Positions 24,901-35,600 of a DNA stretch of 64,000 bases are shown here, one piece after another. The DNA comes from Plotosus lineatus (taxonomy: Eukaryota > Chordata > Actinopteri > Siluriformes > Plotosidae), in the NCBI GenBank assembly GCA_024760905.1, contig CM045735.1:30468249-30532248 (forward strand), in the 5' to 3' direction. The notes under the pieces are model-generated. The model ran no database searches, was not told where the DNA came from, and worked only from the letters and a program-made list of their open reading frames with translations. A program made the position numbers and the translations under genes. The first letter of the stretch is position 1; each line of letters begins with the position of its first letter.

Positions 24901-27900
24901 TTGTTGAATTCTTTGCGAATTCTATCACTTTCAGCTTGAATAAGATGATATATGCTTTTACACGTTTCCCCTTGTGCAACGATATTTCATCCGTCATTAC
25001 ACCTGATCTTCGTTTAGGATTAAAAAAAAAAAGCAGTACCACCTGGAAAGATTCTATATTTCGTAGTTATGCCATGTACATACGGGTTACCTTTGGACAA
25101 AAACAGCATTTTAAGCGTGGCATCAGCTTTAGTATGTGATGGTTCTATTCGAGGATTTCATATTTATCGTGATATTTGGCAACCTGTCCTTATCGATTAG
25201 TTAACAACATACCGTCCGCTATATAATCCTCACGTTATTTTTTATGTAGCAGTTTCTAATGGTTCATCGGTTGTTGGACATTTACCAAGAGAACACAGCA
25301 AACTATTTTCCTGTTTTTTAAAGCACGGCGGAACAATCGAATGTGTTGTTACTGATGAACATTAGACATTCCCCAGTGGCAGGGGGTGTGATGTCAGGAA
25401 CTTTCAGCCGGACCCCAAAATGCACGAGAACAGAGTATGAACACGGATGAGCTTTATTGTTCACAGGGAAGACACAAGAGCATGGGGAAACCGTAGTCAC
25501 TGCTGGTGATACGGAGAACCACGAAAATCATAAACTAAGGGGCTTGGCCAGCATGGAGGTGAGAACCAGGAGTCAGCGAGATCACGGGAAACAGGGTCGC
25601 GCGGATGGACAATCTTCTACAGCCAGGAGGAGCGCACTGCTCGTCTTTATAGAATGGTAGATTGGTGAGTTGAATCAGGTGTTTACATCGTGATCTGCCT
25701 GCGTAGAGCCACGCCCATCTGCCAGAGCCTGCAGTGTTTCGAATATTGTGTAAACTCACTTTTACAGGCAGTGAACGCCTCATTGTACGGTTACAGAGAC
25801 TGATCAAATAAAATTGGTAAGATTGATTGACAATTTTTCTCCCAGAACACATGGGTGGTTATTAGACTTAAGATAAAAAAAAAACACTGGAGTGGAGAGT
25901 CAAAAGAGACTCCTAGAGAGCGGAGTAAATAGTCAAAAGCTTGGTGAAATTAAAAATGGCTTTCCTCTTTTATTTTTTTATTTTTTACCAAATAATTAAT
26001 TTTGGCCAGATTATAGCATTATGAGGTGCTTTAGTCACATTCATGATTGAAAAACATGCTTTTAAAGTCATGAATGCAATCAGATAATTCTGCACTGATA
26101 ATATTATTCAAGAAGCAAATGTTTTGTGTTGGAACATGAAGGGATTTAGGGTCGAATTGCTGTTTTGCATTCCATGAAGTCTGCCTGTTGTTTCAGTCTT
26201 GTTGTTTGAAGATGTCTGTCCTAAACAATAGGAGTCTCACTGTATATACAGCATGTTTATTCAGTAGATAAATACTGCCAGGGCGCTTGGGAGTTCATTT
26301 GGCGGGCACTCATGAAAGGAGGAATGGCCTCCCTTTCACTTACAACGATCACTGGCCAGTCATGGGAATCTGTGAACTTGTTTCTACAAAGAAACTTTCC
26401 CTTTCGGCTTTTTCCCTTTTACTCGGGAGTCACCACAGTTTGCACGTTTGATTTGGCAGAGGTTTGTACGTTGGATGCCCTTCCTGTCACAACCCTTTAG
26501 CAAGGGACAGAAACACGCTGACGGCTTTGCAGCCTACTCTTTACGAAAGTCAGCAATGGTTCTTTTATATGCCTCTTACCATAGACAGTGAGAGACATGG
26601 CCTGCCTTTGATAACCCAGTCAGCTGCACTGGGGGGACAGTAACAACCGTGGGGAGAGTGGGACTCGAACCCCCAACCTTTGGATCAGCGATCCAGTGCC
26701 CTATACCACTAGACCACCACTGCCCCGACGTTTCTACAAAGAAAACAATAGCAATTTCCCTTCGAATGTGTTCAGCCACTTCTAAAGAAGCAGATGGCAG
26801 CATTGTCTCATGGAGGTGACATGTGCATGCTTACACTTCTGCCTGGTTGGTGGTGAATGTTTGATAAAAAGGTAACAGTTGACTGTTGAGAATTGGATCG
26901 AACAAAAATTCAGGATGTAATATAATACAGTCGGCCCCCAGTTTACGAAGACCCCTTTGTACGAAATCCTCGGATTACGAAAAACATTTTCCTGAGTTTC
27001 CGTCCCCGAGATACGAAACAACCCCCTCTTACGAAAAGAAATTCAAACGCGCCAATCAAAATTTCACACCACGCACGAGTTGCTCTCTCATTGGCTGTCT
27101 CTCAACATCCCGCCCCACTGGCCTCCCAGATAGAGACAGAAGGAAGCTTCACTCTTTAGTTTTTAAGTTGTTTTTATTCAGTAAATGTTTAATAAATGTG
27201 GGTGCATTTGAACTCATCTGGAATTCCGATCCCTCAAGGAATCAAATTAACGTTGATTTTGTCAAACAGGGAATGCGCTTTGAATTCACGTCTTGTGGGC
27301 GTGGCCTACAGTGTGCGAACGAGAGAGAGAGAGAGAGAGAAAGACTAATGCTTTAGTTTTTAGTTTAGTTTTTTAAGTTGTTTTAATTCAGTAAATGGTC
27401 ATGTAGGGAATGTGCTTTGAATTCATGTCTTGTGGGCGTGGCCTGCAGTGCGCGAGAGAGAAGGATTAACGATTTAGTTTTTTAAATTGTTTAATTCAGT
27501 AAATGTTTAATAAATGTGGGTGCATTTGAGCTCATCTGGAATTCCAATCCCTCAAGGAATCAAGTTAAAGTTGAGTTTGTCAAGCAGGGAATGCACTTTG
27601 AATTCACGTCTTGTGGGCGTGGCCCGCAGCGCGTGTCTGTCAGAAGGAGATAGAGAGAGGGAGAGAAAAAGAGAGAGAGAGGTGTGTGTTAATAAAAATG
27701 TTTAATAATGGTTTGATGAATAAATATGTTAATAAAATGGTTTAATATGTTAATAAAATCTTTAAATGGTTTAATAAGTAATTTTCTAGAGAGAGGGAGA
27801 GAAAAAGAGAGAGAGAGGTGTGTGTTAATAAAAATGTTTAATAATGGTTTGATGAATAAATATGTTAATAAAATGGTTTAATATGTTAATAAAATCTTTA

Positions 27901-30900
27901 AATGGTTTAATAAGTAATTTTCTTTTACTTTTAACTCATTTCATACAAAATTGGTGTACTTTTATCATTTTTAAAGGGTTTATGGAGTTTATCCTGTCCA
28001 CAGACTGGAGACTTGGAACGAATTAGGCGTTTAACATGTAAGATCCGACCCCTACTTATGAAATCCCCGCAATACGAAAAGGGCTCTGGAACGGATTAAT
28101 TTCGTAAATTGGGGGCCGACTGTACATAGTATTTTATTTCCGGTTGATCGTTCGTGCATGCAGTGTGATACATGGGGTTTTACTTCCGGGTGCAGAACTC
28201 ACGGATTATCTTAATTCATGGGAGGCGCTGGAATCAAACCTCCGCAAATAACGAGGGCCGACTATATGCTAAAAATTTTAAGGAGTTTATAAAGACATCG
28301 TTCCATAGCGCTTATGCTCTGCTCACAACATGCACAGAGGTCTCCTGCCTCTGTCATGGTAAAAATTACCAATGAGCTTTGTTTAGTTTGGTTTTATAGT
28401 CAAAGACGAGGAAATGATTATTCGCCTCAGGCTTTGTCGACATGCCACATCAACCTTTGCCTTTGTACATGATTGGTAAATATCCTGAAAGAGTGAACCA
28501 ATCCGATTGCATCGTTCCCATAAAGAATATAAATATCTCACTCATTCATTCCAAAAACATTTAATACTGCTTGAGTTGCGGTGAGGCTGGAGCCAAATGT
28601 ACAATGTCTTTGGACTGTGGGAGGAAACTGGAGTGCCCACAGAAAACCCATGTACGCATCGGTAGAAAATGCAAACTCCCTGCATAAACACCCGAGCCCA
28701 GGACTAAGGATATTCCCAGAATCATCTTGCCTTGAGGCAAACATGCTCACTACTGTTACTGTGTAGCCATATCATAAAACACATTATTCTTTTCTAATAT
28801 ATTGGTTAAATAGTCTGGATAACCGTGAATATACAGTAGGCCCTTGACTATTCACGGTTTTGCACTCGCGGTTTGAGTATTGGCGGACTGCTGAGCAACT
28901 CGCACGTGATTCAGATTCAGCCAATGGCTGTCCTCCTTCCTGCTGATTGGTTGATGTAACGCCCCTTTTTTCGCATTCGCGCACAAGTTGGCAATGAGCT
29001 TTTTTTAGTGTGTTTTAATGACCTGTTAAGTTCTATGATGTCACTCAAACGCCTGCTAGGCACCAGAAAAAGGTAATGACATTGGATGTCTCTTCTGAAG
29101 AGATAAATAAAACAACAGTTTCCTCTGAAGTCACGTCATTGTTGAAGAGGAATAATCGTCTGAACTGTTGTAAAACACTCCACTATTAAAGTCTTTTTCA
29201 ATTATTATTCCAGTACATGACCTAAGGTAATGTTTAAAATGTTTGTATGTTATATTTTATTTACTGTGGTGTCGCAGGTTTCTCATTTTGTTTTGTTGAT
29301 CCAATTTATTACATTTCTTGTTCTTTTATGTCCTTTTCATTATGGTCTGTGTTTTGGGGGACTTTAATTTTGGCACTGTGTCTCTAACTGTTTACTTCCC
29401 TTTGGCTGAGGGGTGCGGCTGAGCTGCTCGTAGCACACACCTGAATTCACTATTCTCATTTACTCCCAATAAACAAAAGCAGGCTCACCTCTGTCAGAGG
29501 ATTAACTCACATCAACATCACCGCTTCTTTGGTTTGTAACGCTCTCTAACTCTAAAATTCTGTTTTGTACCCGCTTCGGCTGGGGGGCGTGGCTGAGCTG
29601 CTTGGACTTAATGCAGTTAATACCTGACTTCAGTCATCTCGTGCCTAAGTGGGCAGTGGTGGTCTAGTGGTATAGTGCGCTGGATCGCTGATCCAAAGGT
29701 TGGGGGTTTAAGTCCAACTCTCCACAAGGTTGTCACTGCCCCCCCCCCCCCCCCCCAGTGCAGCTAACTGGGTTATCAAAGGCAGTGTCTCTCACTGTCC
29801 ATGGTGAGACGCATGTAAAAGAACCATTGCTGACTTTCGTAAAGAGTAGACTGCAAAGTCGTCAGCGTGTTTCTGTCCCTTGCTAAAGGGTTGTGACAGG
29901 AAGCGCATCCGACGTAAAAACTTCTGCCAAATCAAACGTGCGAGTCAGATGATTCGCTGTGGCGACTCCCGAGTAAAAGGGAAAAGGCCGAAAGCAAGCC
30001 AGCCAGTCATCTCGTGCCTAATGCAATGCATTCCTCTTGTGGGCATTTTTGAAAACTACAGTGCTGTATGTTTTCAGAGGGGCAGTGGTGGTCTAGTGGT
30101 ATAGTGCGCTGGATCGCTGATCCAAAGGTTGGGGGTTCGAGTCCCACTCTCCACAAGGTTGTCACTGTCCCCCCCCAGTGCAGCTAACTGGGTTATCAAA
30201 GGCGGGCCATGTCTCTCACTGTCTATGGTGAGAGGCATGTAAAAGAACCATTGCTGACTTTCGTAAAAAGTAGGCTGCAAAGTCGTCAGCGTGTTTCTGT
30301 CCCTTGCTAAAAAGGGTTGTGACAGGAAGGGCATCCGACGTAAAAACCTCTGCCAAATCAAATGTGCGAATCAGATGATTCGCTGTGGCGACTCCCAAGT
30401 AAAAGGGAAAAAGCCGAAAGGAAGAGAGACAGTGCTGTATGTTTTCATAGAATGCTTTGAAAGGTGTTTTTATATATTTGCTGTGGGATGTTTTATCATC
30501 AATAAATAACAGTAAAAATTGAAAGGTTTTTCTTAATCATTACAACATTTTACTACATTAACACTGAATTAATGAGTAAGACTGTCTATTGAATGTGTTT
30601 AAGAAACATATTTTAGTGCATGTAATAGATACATAGTATTTTACTTCCGGCTGCTCATTCAAGCATGTAACGTGATACATGGGGGTTTTACCTACGGGTA
30701 CAGAACTCGCGGATTATCTCGATTCGCGGGAGGGCCCGGAACCGAACCCCCGTGAATGTGAAGGGCCTACTGTACATAAGATGGTGAACCTCGCTGTGCT
30801 AGTGTCTATGTCTTGTGTGTCTGTGATTCAAAAAATAAACTTAATTTTGTAAACATTAGAAGCATATGTCGAATTAGTTGGTCTTAATGACAGTACAAAT

Positions 30901-32452
30901 AGATCTCATATTAATCAAGGTTAAACGTTTTACATCTGGCCACTTGAGGGCATCAGAGACATTCTGGCTTCACTTTGCAGTTTTGCTGATTGTGATGTGT
31001 AGTAACTGACGATAAACCATTGCTCTGTGTAGGTATGGAGCTGTTTGAGGAAGCGCTGCAGAAGTGGGAACTAGCACTGAACATTAGACACCAGACTCGG
31101 TTCAATTCCTCTGCTGCGAACAGCCTCACTCTACAGGGGGCAGCACAGACGGTAAAATCCAGTAATTTTACCATTGCTCAGAATTAAATGTATCATGTGT
31201 TTTTATAGTGTAGAGCAGTGGTTCTTAACCTTGTTGGCGGTACAGAACCCCACCGGTTTCATATGCTTAGTCACTGAACCCTCCTTTATTGAAAAATAAA
31301 ATATGATATTTTTCAAATTCACGACATAGGTATATGTTTTTACCGGGGCACCAAAATGAACCATGCCTTAACATCACTGTGTTCAAAGAACAAAACCAAT
31401 ACAATACATGAACTGTGAGGTGCGCATCTGAGTGTATGCCCGCACATCTGTGTGTGCACGCGCACGCGTCTGTATGTGTGTGTATTTGTTTTATTTACAT
31501 ATTATGCATTATTTTTTAATGTTTAACCGTTATTATAAGCATTCATAATATTGAATATGTATTTATTGATATTATAAACACATACATGTACGTATACTTC
31601 AGTCAGCGGGGGTTGATCCTACTTCACAAATCATGCCGATAGGACACTGACTAGCATCACGTTCCATTATATATGTGAATCCATGTTGTACATGTTCATC
31701 CAACCACTTTCTTTTTTTGCTCAACATAGTATGGATTAAAACATTAAGAAAGAAATCACACGACGTACCATCACAACAGTTACAAGTCGACTACTGAGCA
31801 CACCAAATTTCCTGCAGCACAGACTGGCCAAGCAATGTAGCGTAATCACCTTCAGCCAGTGTTGGCCCACCGGGGCATGTCGTCATGAATATGAGTCGGG
31901 TGTGTGTTTTGACGTCCGCCGAACCCCTGAGACTGACTCACTGAACCCCTAGGGTTCGATCGAACCCAGGTTAGGAACCACTGGTGTAGAGTAAACAATG
32001 AGCAATGCTGCACTGTAAGAGGACCGATAAAAACATCAGTTTCCTGACAAAGCAACAGGGCTAATATGTTGTTGGGATAGTTAAAATAGGTGTACACGTG
32101 AGTTATTACATTAGTATTACACTGTATTGCTCCAATTTTAACTGCTCTTTTGGGAAGCAGAGCAAGAAATACCATATAGTCATGTGTCTAAGTTTAGTTA
32201 ATGAAATCTGTACTGAAATTAATCAAGTGTGTTGACAGTGAAAGAGAAAATGTCATACTGTGTACAATGATACATTTTTGGTAGTGTCTGTGGGGGAAAA
32301 AAGAGTGTCTGTGTTTTTTGTGCTCACAACAGCCAGAAAATTGTAATCGAAAATTTGCAGAAAAGCTTGAATCCCTTCTGCACCGGGCTTATCATCTGCA
32401 GGAGGATTTTGGCAGCACAATACCAGCCGAAAGCCTGCTAGCTGACCTTGGT

Positions 32453-32508
<56 letters not shown>

Positions 32509-32585
32509 GCATGTACTGTTCTTACAGAACTCATTAGCACATTTTTGTTCATGTGTTGTTCATATTTGATTCTTTAGGTGTATAT

Positions 32586-32639
<54 letters not shown>

Positions 32640-35600
32640 TACAGAGACTGAAGCCACATTAATTCTGCCCATGGTGGAGAGCTCCCACAGACTCCGGGAT
32701 GATGACACTGCGACCATTTCATCAGACGATTCTTTTTTCTCTGCAGCCGAGGTTGGGGGAAACATATGCACACTCATATGCTCATATTTACATATGCTTT
32801 TCAGCCAAACCTACGCACTCTGCATCATTATCATCATCTTCCTCCTCTTAATCTGAGGTTTGGTTGAAGGGCAGAAGCCTAAGCAGTGAGGTCTAGCCAC
32901 GTCCTCCAGCTCTTTCAGGTGGTCACTGGAGCGTTCCCAGACCAGCCGAGAGACATACCGTATTTTCCGGACACCGCTCTGGAGTACAAGTCGCATTGGC
33001 CAAAATATGCATCATAAAGAAGAGAAAGTAACATTTATAAAGTCGCACTGGACTATAAGGTGCAAACCCATGGAAACTGTTTACCTTAGCTTTGAAATCT
33101 GCTGGCAGTTTATGTGATGACGTGGTCCTTGCTCTGATAGAGAGGCAGTTGAGTTGCATGAAGTGGTCACACCAAGACAGTCCTCACGCAAAGTGATTTC
33201 TATTCATCTCCCTGACAATTACCTGGACGTGGAGACACAACTACACTGTTGTTAAGCCTCTCCCTGCAGCACGTTGCTATTACCCACATGTGCGAGCTTG
33301 TTCCTCTGGCTGTGGCCATGTAGCTTTTAGCCCGTGATTTAGGTTTTTTATTTTTCTTTCTTGCAGTACTGTAATAATAATCTCCACTTTTCTGCTCTCT
33401 TCTTGCAGTTGTTAGTGTAAAAATAAACATGTGAAATTATGTTCCTTGTTATGATATTTCACTCTCTGGACGTGAAGACGCAACAGCATAATTGATAAGC
33501 CACTCCTTGCAGCATGTTGCTCAAGCACCCAGGTGTGAGCTCATTCCTCTAGCTGTGGCCATCTAGCTTTTAGCCCACGATTAGCTTTTTTGTTTACTTA
33601 ATTGCATTAATAGTAATCTCTGCCTTTCTCCAGTCCCCCACAAGTTTCTCATTCAACCCAAACTTTCTTTCTGCTACTTGATTACCATTTTCTGCTGCAT
33701 ATTTCACTACTTGCAGCTTGCAATGCGCAGAATAGGATTTTCTTTTTGGGGACATTTCTTTGGTGGTGGATGAGCAGGTACTGGTACCCAAGTCTAGAGT
33801 GCCCTCCTGTGGTTGTGAGTGTAAAAATAAGACTTGTGAAATTATGTCTGTTATTATGACCAACAGAATTATATTTAATAATTTCACATATAAGTCACTC
33901 TGGAGTATACATCGCACCTTCAGCCAAAGCATGAAAAAAAAAAAAAAGTGCGACTTATAGTTTGGAAAATACAGTAGTCTTGTCAGCATGTTCTAGGTTG
34001 GTCCCAAGGTCTGTTCCCGGTCGGACATGCAGAAAACATCACACCAGGGAGGCATTCAGGAGCCATTCTCACCAGATGATCGAGCCACCTTAACTGGCTC
34101 CTCTCAATGCGGAGGAGCAGCGGTTCTACTCCGAGCGCTCCCCGAATGGCTGAGCTTCTCACTCTATCTTGAAAGGGGAACCCTGCCACCCAGCGAAGGA
34201 AGCTCATTTCAGCCGCTAGTATCTACAATCTTCTTGTTTCGGTCACTCCCAAAATCTCATGACCATACATGAGGATTGAAACCTCTTCACCATGATGGAC
34301 CAGGACAGATTCCACTTTACAGCAGAGGCTGCAGCGATCCACCTGTCGGTCTCCCACTCAATTATCCCTCACTCGTGAACAAAACCCAGAGATACTTGAA
34401 CTTTTCCACTTGGGGCAGTATCTCATTTCAGACCCGGAGGGTGCATGCCAATCTTTTCCAGCTGAGAACCATGGCCTCGGACTTGGAGATGCTGATTCTC
34501 ATCCTGGCTGTTTCACACTCGGCTGCGAATCGCTTCAATTAGAGCTGGAGGTCCCAGATTGATGAAGCCAAAAGGACAAATGTCATCCGCAAAATGCAGA
34601 GATAAGATCCGATGGCCACCATACCAGAATCCCTCCATGCCACGGCTGTGCCTAGAAGTTCATTCATTCATTTTCTGAATCGCTCAATCCTAATTAGGGT
34701 CACAGGGAGGCTGGTACCCAACTCGGCTGACTCTGGGCAAGGATAGCCTTGGCGGACTCCAATCCTCTTCGGAAATGAATTTGACCTGTTGTTCCCAATG
34801 CAGACCAAGCTCTGGCTCCGGTGACACAGAGACCGAATGGCCTATAGCTACTAGTTCGGTATGTCGTATTCCTGGAGCACGCGCCACAAGATAGCCCGAG
34901 GAGCTCGGTTGAAAGACTTCTCTAAATGCCCAAAACACATGTGAACAGATTGGGCGAACTCCCCTTCTTGAATCACCACCTTATCATGGTGGAGGTGTTT
35001 GCATGTCCTAATGACTCTAGGAGCCATGTTATCGGTGGCATTATGCCCTTGGTAGGGTCACCTATGGCAATCAAGTCCTAGGTCCTAAGGTCCGAATGAA
35101 GCGTGGTTCAAAGACCCCTATCAAGAAACATGTAAGGTCACAGTTTCCCTTGCCCCTACAGGGGTCATCGGGGTCCCACCCTGGAGCCAAGTCTGGGGGA
35201 GGGGCTCCAAGGCGAGGGCCTGGTAGTCGGGCTTTTGCTCATGAAGCCTTTCTGGGCCCAGCCTGAAGAGGAGACATGGGTCCACCTGTGGGAGGGGCTA
35301 TAGGGGTTGGGTGCACTGTGAGTTGGGTGGCAACTAAAGGCATGGATTCTGTTGGACCAATTCTCGACTACTGACTCTGACTCCTTTGACATGGAATGTC
35401 GCGTCCCTGGCTGGGAAGCAGCCTGAGCTGGTGTGTGAGGTGAAGCGATATCAATGAGATATCATCGTACTCACCTCAATGCATGGCTTGGGCTCTGGAA
35501 CCACCCATCTCGAGAGGGGCTGGACCTTCCATACTCTGACTTGTCTCATATTTACATACAGTTTGTTTTTGTTTATTGACTATAAGCAAGTCAATCACAG

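Larger units (their letters stand above)
18755..25889 (-). mobile_element. Pogo-type element (family F) with nested insertions
   Basis: The left terminus is ccgtattcgacgtagtaagc after TA. Transposase pieces lie at 19145-19608 and 24670-24990 on the minus strand, separated by an RTE insertion (19623-24669). Family F sequence continues at 25250-25889 and is itself interrupted at 25386-25733. The right terminus expected after 25889 is lost. Removing the RTE restores a continuous family sequence, shown by the target duplication described for the RTE. Confidence 0.7.
28834..30772. mobile_element. Tigger-type element, family E, complete, with two SINEs
   Basis: Termini cagtaggcccttgactattc and gaatgtgaagggcctactg are flanked by TA on both sides. 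Two SINE copies are inserted at 29649-30003 and 30077-30428. Confidence 0.88.
32845..34972 (-). mobile_element. Rex3-like LINE 3' part, antisense, split by a pogo element
   Basis: The minus strand encodes a LINE C-terminus: VEPLLLRIERSQLRWLDHLV (33983-34207), then, beyond the insert at 32958-33974, YVSRLVWERSS (about 32866-32960). The RT-coding stretch near 34700-34960 resembles Rex3, an RTE-clade teleost LINE. A SINE-like tail (cattcattttctgaatcgct) is inserted near 34660-34720. Many stops make it a pseudogene. Confidence 0.7.

Noticed and set aside
27180..27640. Regular repeats considered as a CRISPR-like array
   Set aside because: Unit length and spacing are irregular, units lie within a transposon, and the sequence is vertebrate.
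30084..30156. tRNA gene-like sequence with box A and box B (also at 29656, 26729, 40918)
   Set aside because: It is the head of a SINE: it has target duplications around the whole 350 bp unit and is repeated with the same downstream body.
33222..33590. Repeated ~250-bp units considered as a regulatory array
   Set aside because: They lie wholly inside a pogo-type element and recur in its other copy, so they belong to the element.
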